DNA from: Candidatus Altarchaeota archaeon
Lineage (GTDB): Archaea > Altiarchaeota > Altiarchaeia > JAFGQM01
Length of the DNA: 10,715 bases
NCBI GenBank assembly: GCA_016935655.1
Contig: JAFGQM010000025.1
Coordinates: 1 to 10,715 of the forward strand
Reading direction: 5' to 3'
This document shows, one piece after another, positions 5,764 through 10,715 of the stretch (positions are counted from its first letter, which is position 1; the number at the start of each line of letters is the position of its first letter). The position numbers and the translations under genes are program-made. Below the pieces are notes generated by a model. That model made no database searches. It saw nothing but the letters and a program-made list of their open reading frames with translations, and had not been told where the DNA came from.

Positions 5764-5772
5764 CTTTTATTT
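5764..5772 (+). promoter_or_regulatory. TATA box for the beta-CASP RNase gene
   Basis: CTTTTATTT is centred about 24 bases upstream of the ATG at 5792, with no Shine-Dalgarno, the leaderless arrangement common in this window. Confidence 0.5.
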
Positions 5773-5791
5773 CTGGCAGCGTTACTAAAGC

Positions 5792-7168
5792 ATGGAACTA
5801 AGATTCTGTGGTGCGGCGGGCATAGTAACTGGCTCTTGCTTTTTGGTGGAGGCCGGAGGGAACAAGGTTATTGTCGATTGCGGCATGTTCCAAGGGCCCA
5901 AGGAGATAACAAGGCTCAATTATGAACCGTTTGTTTTTGACCCTACGAAAATCTCGCACGTGTTCCTCACACATGCCCATATAGACCACAGCGGGCTGAT
6001 ACCAAAGCTCGTGGCACAAGGTTTCAGGGGCCAGATCCTCGCCACATCCGCTACTATAGACCTCTGCAGGATAATGCTGGAGGACAGCGCGGAGATGCAT
6101 GTCTCTGAAACAAAAAAAGAGAATAAGAGGCGAAAGCGAGAGGGTCTTGAACTGAGGCAGCCCCTTTATACTAAAAGGGAGGTCGAGGGGGCAATGAGCC
6201 TCTTCAAAGAGGTTTCATACGACAGGGAATACAAGGCGACAGATAACATAAGTGTCAGGTACAGGGACGCAGGCCACATAATAGGATCCGCCATAATCGA
6301 GATGTCTGCGGAGGAGGATGGCAAGAAAAGGAAGATCGTTTTTTCAGGCGATATAGGGCAAAGAGACGCGCCGATAGTGAAGGACCCCACGGTAATAGAG
6401 GATGCAGACTACCTTCTTGTGGAATCCACTTACGGCGACCGGCTCCATGAAGACCCAAAAGAGAGGGGGGAATTGCTGTTAAAGCATGCAAAGGAGACAT
6501 ACAGAAGGGGCGGTAAGCTCATGATCCCCTCTTTCGCTGTCGAAAGGACGCAGGAGCTGCTCTACACCATAAACAAGCTCATAGAGCGGGGGGAGTTCCC
6601 CAATGAGAAGGTCTTCCTGGACAGCCCGCTGGCCATGAAGGCGACAGAGGTGTTCAACAGGCACAGGGAGTTCTTCGATGAAGAGACCAACGGCTATGTC
6701 TATCCCTTCGGGTTTAAGGACCTCGTGTACCTGCATAAGACAGAGGATTCCATGATGCTCAATACATACAATAAGCCATGCATCATAATCGCGGGCAGCG
6801 GCATGTGCACCGGGGGTAGGATAAGGCACCATTTCAGGCATGGCATATGGGACCCCAAGAACACCGTCCTGTTCGTGGGCTATCAAGCCAAAGGGACCCT
6901 TGGCCGAGTGATTGTGGGGGGGGGCAAGAGGATAAGGATGATGGGGATGGAGGTGGATGTAAGGGCAAACATCAGGAAGATAGACGCCTTCTCGGCTCAT
7001 GCCGACTACAAGGATCTTGTCTGGTGGTGCAAAGGCTTCAAGAAAAGGCCCAAGAAGGTTTTTATCGTACATGGCGAGCCCGATTCATCCGCTTCATTAA
7101 AGCAAAAATTGGAAAGGGAGGGGTTCAGATGTTACACGCCCTCTATGAACGAGGGTGTGGAGATATGA
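5792..7168 (+). CDS. Beta-CASP metallo-beta-lactamase ribonuclease (CPSF/YSH1-like)
   Basis: This 458-aa protein is a complete beta-CASP nuclease of the CPSF-73/YSH1 type (COG1236), which processes or degrades RNA with two zinc ions. All expected motifs are visible: motif 1 Asp in VDCG (29), motif 2 HAHIDHSG (61-68), motif 3 His in DAGHIIGS (161), motif 4 Asp in FSGDIG (187), beta-CASP motif A Glu in VESTYGDR (211), motif B His in FSAHADY (403) and motif C His in HGE (427). GSGMCTGGR (335-343) is also typical. There is no N-terminal KH region, so it is not the aCPSF1 type; length and layout are closer to the short archaeal aCPSF2-like and bacterial TTHA0252-like enzymes. A charged insert (106-121) carries basic residues that may touch RNA. 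The stop is one base from the convergent transporter stop. Catalytic competence looks intact. Confidence 0.96.
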   Translation: MELRFCGAAGIVTGSCFLVEAGGNKVIVDCGMFQGPKEITRLNYEPFVFDPTKISHVFLTHAHIDHSGLIPKLVAQGFRGQILATSATIDLCRIMLEDSAEMHVSETKKENKRRKREGLELRQPLYTKREVEGAMSLFKEVSYDREYKATDNISVRYRDAGHIIGSAIIEMSAEEDGKKRKIVFSGDIGQRDAPIVKDPTVIEDADYLLVESTYGDRLHEDPKERGELLLKHAKETYRRGGKLMIPSFAVERTQELLYTINKLIERGEFPNEKVFLDSPLAMKATEVFNRHREFFDEETNGYVYPFGFKDLVYLHKTEDSMMLNTYNKPCIIIAGSGMCTGGRIRHHFRHGIWDPKNTVLFVGYQAKGTLGRVIVGGGKRIRMMGMEVDVRANIRKIDAFSAHADYKDLVWWCKGFKKRPKKVFIVHGEPDSSASLKQKLEREGFRCYTPSMNEGVEI

Positions 7169-7169
7169 T

Positions 7170-8027
7170 CTAGATGTAGATCAGGTATATGCCCAAAACC
7201 GCCGAGATAATGCCTGCCAGCCTATGGAGATAGAACTTCTCTTTAAGGAAAACGACTGCTATCAGGAAGACGAAAATCGACAATGAACCGACGGTCGTAT
7301 AAACTCTGGACGCTTCGCCTATTGATAATGCCAGGTATATGAAGAATGTCCCGGCCGATGCAAAGACTGAGGAGACCAAGACTCTGGATGCGCCCGCAAA
7401 TCCATAGCTGAAAATCTTGTGGGTGGAACGCCTGGATGAAATGTTGTATAACGTTATGGTAAAGGCTGCTGATAGGTACATCAGTATAATGAGGTCCATG
7501 GGCTCCGCATCAAAGAGGAACCATTTGGAGAGAAGTGAGTGGATTGTGTTAAGGACTATCGCGGCGGACATAAACAAAACGCCTTTGTTCAGGATCGGTG
7601 GCAAAAAGCCCTTTTTGGACAGTAGGATATAAATGCCGAGTGAGGCCAAGACCACTCCAAGATAGTTGGGGATGTCTGCATATTCCCCAAACAACATCAG
7701 GGAGAATACAAAAATCAGGAGCATGGTGCCGGACTGTACGTAGGGGGCGACCTCCCCAACGTCTCCGGACTTCAGGGATTTATAGTAGATGACGCCAGAT
7801 ACGCCATAGATCACCCCCAAGACTGAAGCACCGAAGAGTGTGTTCAGAGTCACATCAAGATGCAAAAGGGACAGTGCCACAATGAGGAGCAAAGACCCGT
7901 TGAAGAGCATCTTTAATATCGCTGTAAGCACTATGTCAAACTCACGGTCTAGGATATACTTGTCTATTACCGTGGAAATCGAATGCAAAAAAGAACCGGA
8001 TAGCGCAAACAAAAACCATTCTTCCAT
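7170..8027 (-). CDS. EamA-family DMT-superfamily transporter
   Basis: This 285-aa protein is almost entirely hydrophobic, with about ten membrane helices in two repeated halves (roughly 1-136 and 148-285), the hallmark of EamA/drug-metabolite transporters. Each half ends with the usual pattern: YYKSLKSGDVGEVAPYVQSG then FSLMLFGE (81-115), and YLALSIGEASRVYTTVGSLS then VFLKEK (231-264), followed by a final LAGIISAVLGIYLI helix. Members move amino acids, nucleotide sugars, small metabolites or drugs; the substrate cannot be read from sequence. The start at ATG 8027 gives the standard N-terminal helix directly, with a weak GAAGGGT a few bases upstream and an AT box (8055-8065) somewhat far away. 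It is divergent from the two-gene operon at 8180 and convergent with the RNase gene. Confidence 0.93.
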   Translation of the reverse strand: MEEWFLFALSGSFLHSISTVIDKYILDREFDIVLTAILKMLFNGSLLLIVALSLLHLDVTLNTLFGASVLGVIYGVSGVIYYKSLKSGDVGEVAPYVQSGTMLLIFVFSLMLFGEYADIPNYLGVVLASLGIYILLSKKGFLPPILNKGVLFMSAAIVLNTIHSLLSKWFLFDAEPMDLIILMYLSAAFTITLYNISSRRSTHKIFSYGFAGASRVLVSSVFASAGTFFIYLALSIGEASRVYTTVGSLSIFVFLIAVVFLKEKFYLHRLAGIISAVLGIYLIYI

Positions 8028-8078
8028 TGTTGACCCTTCGATTTGCGGGGTGGTTAAGAAAAAGCCCTGCCTAGCTAT

Positions 8079-8114
8079 TTGGATGTTGGATGGATTTAAT
8101 CCATAGTTGGATGG
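8079..8114. repeat. TTGGATG direct repeats and a palindrome in a divergent promoter region
   Basis: Between the transporter and the operon at 8180, TTGGATG occurs at 8079-8085, 8086-8092 and 8107-8113; the last two are followed by G. The spacings are 7 and 21 bases. The palindrome TGGATT-T-AATCCA (8091-8103) lies between copies two and three. The cluster sits just upstream of the boxes that would drive the operon and within the upstream region of the transporter, a natural place for a regulator-binding site. Confidence 0.45.
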
Positions 8115-8120
8115 AAACTA

Positions 8121-8137
8121 TTTTTATCCTTTTTATT
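8121..8137 (+). promoter_or_regulatory. Tandem TATA boxes for the two-TM operon
   Basis: TTTTTATC (8121-8128) and CTTTTTATT (8129-8137) adjoin. The second predicts a start near 8160, just before AGGGGGT (8163-8169), which is 10 bases from the ATG at 8180 and could act as a ribosome site. This operon thus appears to have a leadered message. Confidence 0.45.
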
Positions 8138-8179
8138 GGATTATTACCCTGCTCTTTGTTTTAGGGGGTAAAACCGAAT

Positions 8180-8488
8180 ATGGCTAGGTTAGATTCAGCA
8201 CATATCTTCCAAAGCGTTGACGAAGCCGGCGTGACATGGGCTTCCACATGGGGGGAGGTTTTTGGGAAGCTGGAGAAGTACAAGATAAAAGGTCTGGTCA
8301 GCCTAGGCTTATCAATCAGCTTTTTCGCCGGTATGCTCATCCTGTTCTATTACCACCAATACATGTGGGGCATGCTGTCTTTGGTCTTCTCGACTTATTA
8401 CTACAGAAACTACACGGGGATATACGCCCTGTACAGGAACCTGTACGGGCGAAGGCCAGTCATAATCCAGAACCTGAAGGTAAAATAG
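8180..8488 (+). CDS. Small two-TM membrane protein, first gene of a pair
   Basis: This 102-aa protein has a soluble N-terminus (1-34, FQSVDEAGVTWASTWGEVFGK), two closely spaced membrane helices (about 38-57 and 61-75), and a basic, tyrosine-rich C-terminus (YYYRNYTGIYALYRNLYGRR). By the positive-inside rule both ends are probably cytosolic, making a hairpin. I do not recognise the family. Three bases separate its stop from the next start, so the two genes almost certainly form one transcript. The partner has the same helix-hairpin-helix layout and an N-terminal soluble stretch, suggesting that the two make a complex or arose by duplication; sequence identity is too low for me to assert the latter. 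Confidence 0.8.
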   Translation: MARLDSAHIFQSVDEAGVTWASTWGEVFGKLEKYKIKGLVSLGLSISFFAGMLILFYYHQYMWGMLSLVFSTYYYRNYTGIYALYRNLYGRRPVIIQNLKVK

Positions 8489-8491
8489 TCC

Positions 8492-8968
8492 ATGGCAAAA
8501 TCCATCTATGAACGGGCTGCTGAAGTTCAAAGGCGGTTTAGTTCAAGTCCTATGCCCGCAAAAAAGACAGTGGAAACCAAGAGCGCCCCAAAAGAAGCCA
8601 AAAAGGAAGCCAAAAAAATCTCGTTCTATACGACTGAATATGCCATAGACGTGCACGACCGTATCGTCAAAATGCGTAACCAGGGCTACAAGTACGGTGT
8701 CATCACGGCTAGCATGATCCCATTGATCGGTGCCTCGATATACTACAACCAAGTCCTGATGACCCTACCATTGGGTGCTCTTGCCGGCTATTACTGGGCG
8801 CTGCACCTGGACAGGTTCCAGAAGTTCCACAGCTGGAGCAAGAGGCCACTGCTGGCGCCGGGAATGATGATGCTCAACGACAACGAGGAGAAGCTGCCTT
8901 TTGAGCAGGCAACCAAGCTGTTCGATTACAAGGTCCCGCTGAAGAGCGTATTCAGATTCCAGGAATAG
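8492..8968 (+). CDS. Two-TM membrane protein with a Lys/Ala-rich linker, second gene of a pair
   Basis: This 158-aa protein begins with a short helix (KSIYERAAEVQRRF), then a low-complexity Lys/Ala/Glu linker (about 22-42), a soluble helix (EYAIDVHDRIVKMRNQ), two membrane helices (about 67-85 and 88-105) with a YYNQ turn, and a cytosolic-looking C-terminus containing FHSWSKRPLLAPGMMMLND and LPFEQATKLFDYKVP. No catalytic motif is evident. Its start overlaps the end region of the upstream gene's ribosome site: GAAGGT (8476-8481) is 10 bases before ATG 8492. The paired layout suggests a heteromeric membrane complex, with the linker offering a flexible tether, perhaps to nucleic acid or an anionic surface. 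The family is unknown to me. Confidence 0.8.
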   Translation: MAKSIYERAAEVQRRFSSSPMPAKKTVETKSAPKEAKKEAKKISFYTTEYAIDVHDRIVKMRNQGYKYGVITASMIPLIGASIYYNQVLMTLPLGALAGYYWALHLDRFQKFHSWSKRPLLAPGMMMLNDNEEKLPFEQATKLFDYKVPLKSVFRFQE

Positions 8969-9001
8969 AGGCGGCTTGGCAGGTCCAAAACTGCGAAGGC
9001 G

Positions 9002-9023
9002 CTCAAATGAACCCATGTTTGAG
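9002..9023. terminator. Weak inverted repeat downstream of the two-TM operon
   Basis: CTCAAA (9002-9007) and TTTGAG (9018-9023) flank a 10-base loop in the 98-base gap after 8968. It is AT-rich with no following T-tract on the plus strand, so termination is only a guess. Confidence 0.2.
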
Positions 9024-9036
9024 TATTAAGATTTCG

Positions 9037-9044
9037 TTTAAATA
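9037..9044 (+). promoter_or_regulatory. TATA box for the three-TM protein at 9067
   Basis: TTTAAATA is centred 26-27 bases upstream of the ATG at 9067, the best example here of archaeal leaderless spacing. No Shine-Dalgarno intervenes. Confidence 0.55.
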
Positions 9045-9066
9045 ACAAATTTTTCTAAAATGGGGC

Positions 9067-9654
9067 ATGGAGAAATTGATTATTCTGGCCATAGCAATAT
9101 TTTTGCTATTCCCCTTAGCTTCAGCCCAAGTCTGGGAGAGCTGCCCGTTCGGCGAGGTGAACGACGCTTATCCCGGAGACTGCGGCAGGTATATAGACAC
9201 GGATGAGGATGGGATATGTGACCGCTCGCAGCCGGCGCCAGAGGACAGGGGGTTGAATGCGGAGAGCCAAGCGGCTGGAGAAGAGGAATTGTCTGGCCAA
9301 GGAGAGGATGGAGTCCAAGCGCGCGCAAGCCCCCCCTCATTGTTCGACCAGTACAACTTCTTTCCCATAACCATAGCCGTGTTGGTTTTAATAGTCCTCA
9401 GTGAACTCCTAGTCAAAGACAAACTAGTCCTCAGGTACATATGGAATGTGGCCCTTTTAACAAGCTTTTTGATAACGGCTGCAACGGCCCTGCTGTACTT
9501 CCTGCGCCTTGACGGTATACACGCCAAACTCATACAACTGCACATAGAGATAGGCCTGATAATGGTATGGATCGGCATATACCACGCAGTGAGGCGCATG
9601 ACCTACTATGTCAGGTGCGTCCCAAAAGGCAAAAAGAAATGTAAGGAAGCCTAG
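9067..9654 (+). CDS. Exported-N-terminus three-TM protein with CPxG/YPGxC module and membrane histidines
   Basis: This 195-aa protein starts with a clear signal peptide (1-20, ending FPLASA), then an extracytoplasmic module: CPFGEVNDAYPGDCG (26-40) and the EF-hand-like DTDEDGICD (44-52). An acidic, Gly/Gln-rich linker runs to about 90. Three membrane helices follow (about 98-117, 128-146, 158-176), with H152, H159 and H173 in or near the last, and a lysine-rich cytosolic tail with C184 and C191. I recall the CPxG..NDxYPGxC.xYxDxxxDGxCD module from anaerobic archaeal and bacterial membrane redox proteins that also carry DUF4405-like, haem-binding helices. That makes a small b-type cytochrome or electron-transfer partner plausible, but this is inference. 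There is no CxxCxxC iron-sulfur motif and no CxxCH haem c site. Its calcium-like loop resembles one in the 595-aa protein. Confidence 0.85.
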   Translation: MEKLIILAIAIFLLFPLASAQVWESCPFGEVNDAYPGDCGRYIDTDEDGICDRSQPAPEDRGLNAESQAAGEEELSGQGEDGVQARASPPSLFDQYNFFPITIAVLVLIVLSELLVKDKLVLRYIWNVALLTSFLITAATALLYFLRLDGIHAKLIQLHIEIGLIMVWIGIYHAVRRMTYYVRCVPKGKKKCKEA

Positions 9655-9664
9655 GTTTTTATCC
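9655..9664 (+). promoter_or_regulatory. TATA-like box before the 203-aa protein
   Basis: GTTTTTATCC begins at the stop codon of the previous gene and is centred about 31 bases before the ATG at 9691. GGAGGT (9668-9673) is a perfect Shine-Dalgarno word but 17 bases from the start, with no usable start nearer, so its role is unclear. Confidence 0.35.
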
Positions 9665-9690
9665 TTTGGAGGTATAACCTTTATAGGAAG

Positions 9691-10302
9691 ATGAAAAAAT
9701 CCGCCCTAGGCCAGATGTTTTTAGGATACATAGTGATTATTGTAGCCGCAATTGTATTAGTCGCTGCCACATGGACCGTGGTGGGCTCCATGGGCGAGAG
9801 CGGCAAATCCGAGCTCGGAGCTAGAGTACACCTCCCAGAACCCCCGACTCCAAGTGAGCCCGTGATTGGGACGCCGTCAAGCTGTGTCGATGACGGGATC
9901 TGCAACCCGGATGAGCCCGGAGATTGCCAGGACTGTCGGCTCTGCCCGAGATGCGATGCGAGCGATATCCCGCGCGATATCCCTTACTTCCTGCTCAATG
10001 CAGGTTATGAGATGAGCACTGCCGGGGAGCTTGAGAAGGACGCCGATGCAGCCTGCGACGAGGCGGATTCCCGGATAGACACGTTGGAAAAATTGTGTGA
10101 TGACCCCGGATGCGAAAGCTATTCGAAGGAGGCCCTTAGCAATTCCTTAAGTTACTATGGGGTGGGTGAGAGCATACTGGACAGCGAAACAGAGGATGAG
10201 GACGAGTTGACACAGGCCTACAGGTACTGCCTCTGGGCAAAAACACTAGCGTATGATGGCATAAATTACCATTGTACCAGGTACCCTCAAGACTGCGAAT
10301 GA
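9691..10302 (+). CDS. Membrane-anchored cysteine-rich protein with a DGICNPDE motif
   Basis: This 203-aa protein has an N-terminal hydrophobic helix (about 8-31) after MKKSALGQ, a Pro/Ser linker, then a compact cysteine module CVDDGICNPDE...DCQDC (65-82) with CRLCPRC directly after it. The C-terminal part (95-203) is acidic and helical with six further cysteines. There are 12 cysteines in all, an even number that suits an oxidised exterior. The CxDGxC..DE...DC pattern is the same as the CGDGxC modules of the 595-aa protein. The N-terminus is reminiscent of archaeal pilin-like leaders, but lacks the basic residue-glycine cleavage pair, so a plain anchor is more likely. Function unknown. It follows the 9067 gene on the same strand after 36 bases and could share its transcript, though an AT box lies in the gap. 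Confidence 0.83.
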   Translation: MKKSALGQMFLGYIVIIVAAIVLVAATWTVVGSMGESGKSELGARVHLPEPPTPSEPVIGTPSSCVDDGICNPDEPGDCQDCRLCPRCDASDIPRDIPYFLLNAGYEMSTAGELEKDADAACDEADSRIDTLEKLCDDPGCESYSKEALSNSLSYYGVGESILDSETEDEDELTQAYRYCLWAKTLAYDGINYHCTRYPQDCE

Positions 10303-10316
10303 GCCGAAAATCGCCA

Positions 10317-10325
10317 TATTTTTAA
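10317..10325 (+). promoter_or_regulatory. TATA box for mevalonate kinase
   Basis: TATTTTTAA is centred about 28 bases upstream of the ATG at 10349, consistent with a leaderless message. The T-rich tract (10317-10338) may also end transcription of the preceding gene. Confidence 0.45.
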
Positions 10326-10348
10326 TCCTTTATTCTTAATTATGCAGG

Positions 10349-10715
10349 ATGGACAACAAGGGCTGGGGATACGGCAAGGTCATACTTCTCGGTGAGCACT
10401 TCGTAGTCTATGGCCTGCCCTCCATAGTCTCCGCAATCGAGATGAAGACCGAGGCCACCGTGACCCCCAAGGAGCAGCCCGGCTGGACGCTAAAGGACGA
10501 GAGGCCCGCTACACCCGGTTATAAGGAGGAGAAGCTGGAACAGCAGAAGGATTCCATAAACAGGGTGCTAAAGGCTGCTGGCGTAGATGCCAAGAAGGGG
10601 GGGCTGGACATATGGATGGGCGGGGACCTCTTTGCTGCAAGCGGCGTGGGTGCAAGCGCCGCATCATGCGCCGCCCTGGCAAGGGCCCTGAACCTAACAT
10701 TCAACCTGGGTTTCA
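10349..10715 (+). CDS. mvk: Mevalonate kinase, N-terminal part (runs off the right edge)
   Basis: From ATG 10349, 122 codons are visible before the window ends. The opening GWGYGKVILLGEHFVVYGLPS (residues 5-25) includes the GHMP-kinase GEHxVVYG motif that is diagnostic of mevalonate kinase. The phosphate-binding loop is FAASGVGASAASCAALARAL (95-114), in place of the more usual PxxxGLGSSAA. I recall GIGASA variants among some mevalonate kinases, so this is a subgroup trait rather than damage. The enzyme phosphorylates mevalonate with ATP, leading to isoprenoids and archaeal ether lipids. An ATG 7 bases upstream (10342) is in another frame and is not used. The C-terminal two-thirds, with the catalytic Asp and remaining GHMP motif, lie outside the window. 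Confidence 0.93.
   Translation, partial: MDNKGWGYGKVILLGEHFVVYGLPSIVSAIEMKTEATVTPKEQPGWTLKDERPATPGYKEEKLEQQKDSINRVLKAAGVDAKKGGLDIWMGGDLFAASGVGASAASCAALARALNLTFNLGF

Noticed and set aside
6479..7072. A 197-codon reverse-strand frame inside the beta-CASP gene
   Set aside because: The plus strand encodes every catalytic motif of a known nuclease; the reverse frame is a composition effect.
7166..7172. One-base gap between the convergent RNase and transporter stops
   Set aside because: Tight convergent packing is ordinary in compact archaeal genomes and needs no special explanation.
9691..9783. Archaeal pilin-type class III leader on the 203-aa protein
   Set aside because: The basic residue-glycine cleavage pair and the usual acidic residue after it are missing; a simple membrane anchor explains the segment.

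Overview
The window reads as chromosomal DNA of an archaeon, probably an uncultivated lineage of the DPANN or Altiarchaeota kind. Three things point there. Most start codons sit about 22-28 bases downstream of a TATA-like AT box with no Shine-Dalgarno motif, as expected for leaderless archaeal transcription. The right edge holds the first 122 codons of a mevalonate kinase, the archaeal isoprenoid-lipid route. Several membrane-anchored, cysteine-rich surface proteins carry CGDGxC motifs, which I recall as common in DPANN genomes. The phylum is an inference. TGA, TAG and TAA all end intact genes, so the genetic code looks standard.

Layout. 1-62 (-): 5' end of an unknown gene. 63-374: AT-rich regulatory stretch with an inverted and a direct repeat, then a possible 37-codon ORF (260-373). 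375-851 (+): a SUKH (SMI1/KNR4, YrhA-like) gene broken by an in-frame TGA. 893-1576 (+): a single-TM, cysteine-rich extracellular protein. 1662-1787 (-): a 41-aa zinc-ribbon microprotein. 1874-2394 (-): a GNAT acetyltransferase with a -1 frameshift. 2458-2694 (-): an HMA-fold protein lacking the metal-binding cysteines, divergent from 2784-3221 (+), a VOC/glyoxalase-fold protein. 3242-5029 (-): a 595-aa surface protein with two CGDGxC modules and an apparently duplicated C2-like beta-sandwich. 5122-5757 (+): a two-TM protein. 5792-7168 (+): a beta-CASP metallo-beta-lactamase RNase. 7170-8027 (-): an EamA/DMT transporter. 8180-8968 (+): an operon of two unknown two-TM proteins. 9067-9654 (+): a secreted-N-terminus, three-TM protein with a CPxG...YPGxC / DxDxDGxCD module. 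9691-10302 (+): another anchored cysteine-rich protein. 10349 to the right edge (+): mevalonate kinase.

How the genes fit together. This is not one operon: genes alternate in strand and most have their own promoter. The unifying theme is the cell envelope. Four exported proteins share short cysteine-rich or EF-hand-like calcium-binding motifs, and the three with a single N-terminal anchor have even cysteine counts (12, 20, 12), as expected for disulfide-bonded ectodomains. The DMT transporter, three small two-TM proteins and the lipid-precursor kinase are also envelope-related. The RNase, VOC, HMA-like and GNAT genes are ordinary cytosolic housekeeping or accessory genes. The best candidates for something undescribed are the 595-aa calcium-motif surface protein, the paired two-TM operon with direct repeats in its promoter region, and the three-TM protein at 9067 with a possible haem-binding core. 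No mobile element, CRISPR array, rRNA or tRNA was recognised.
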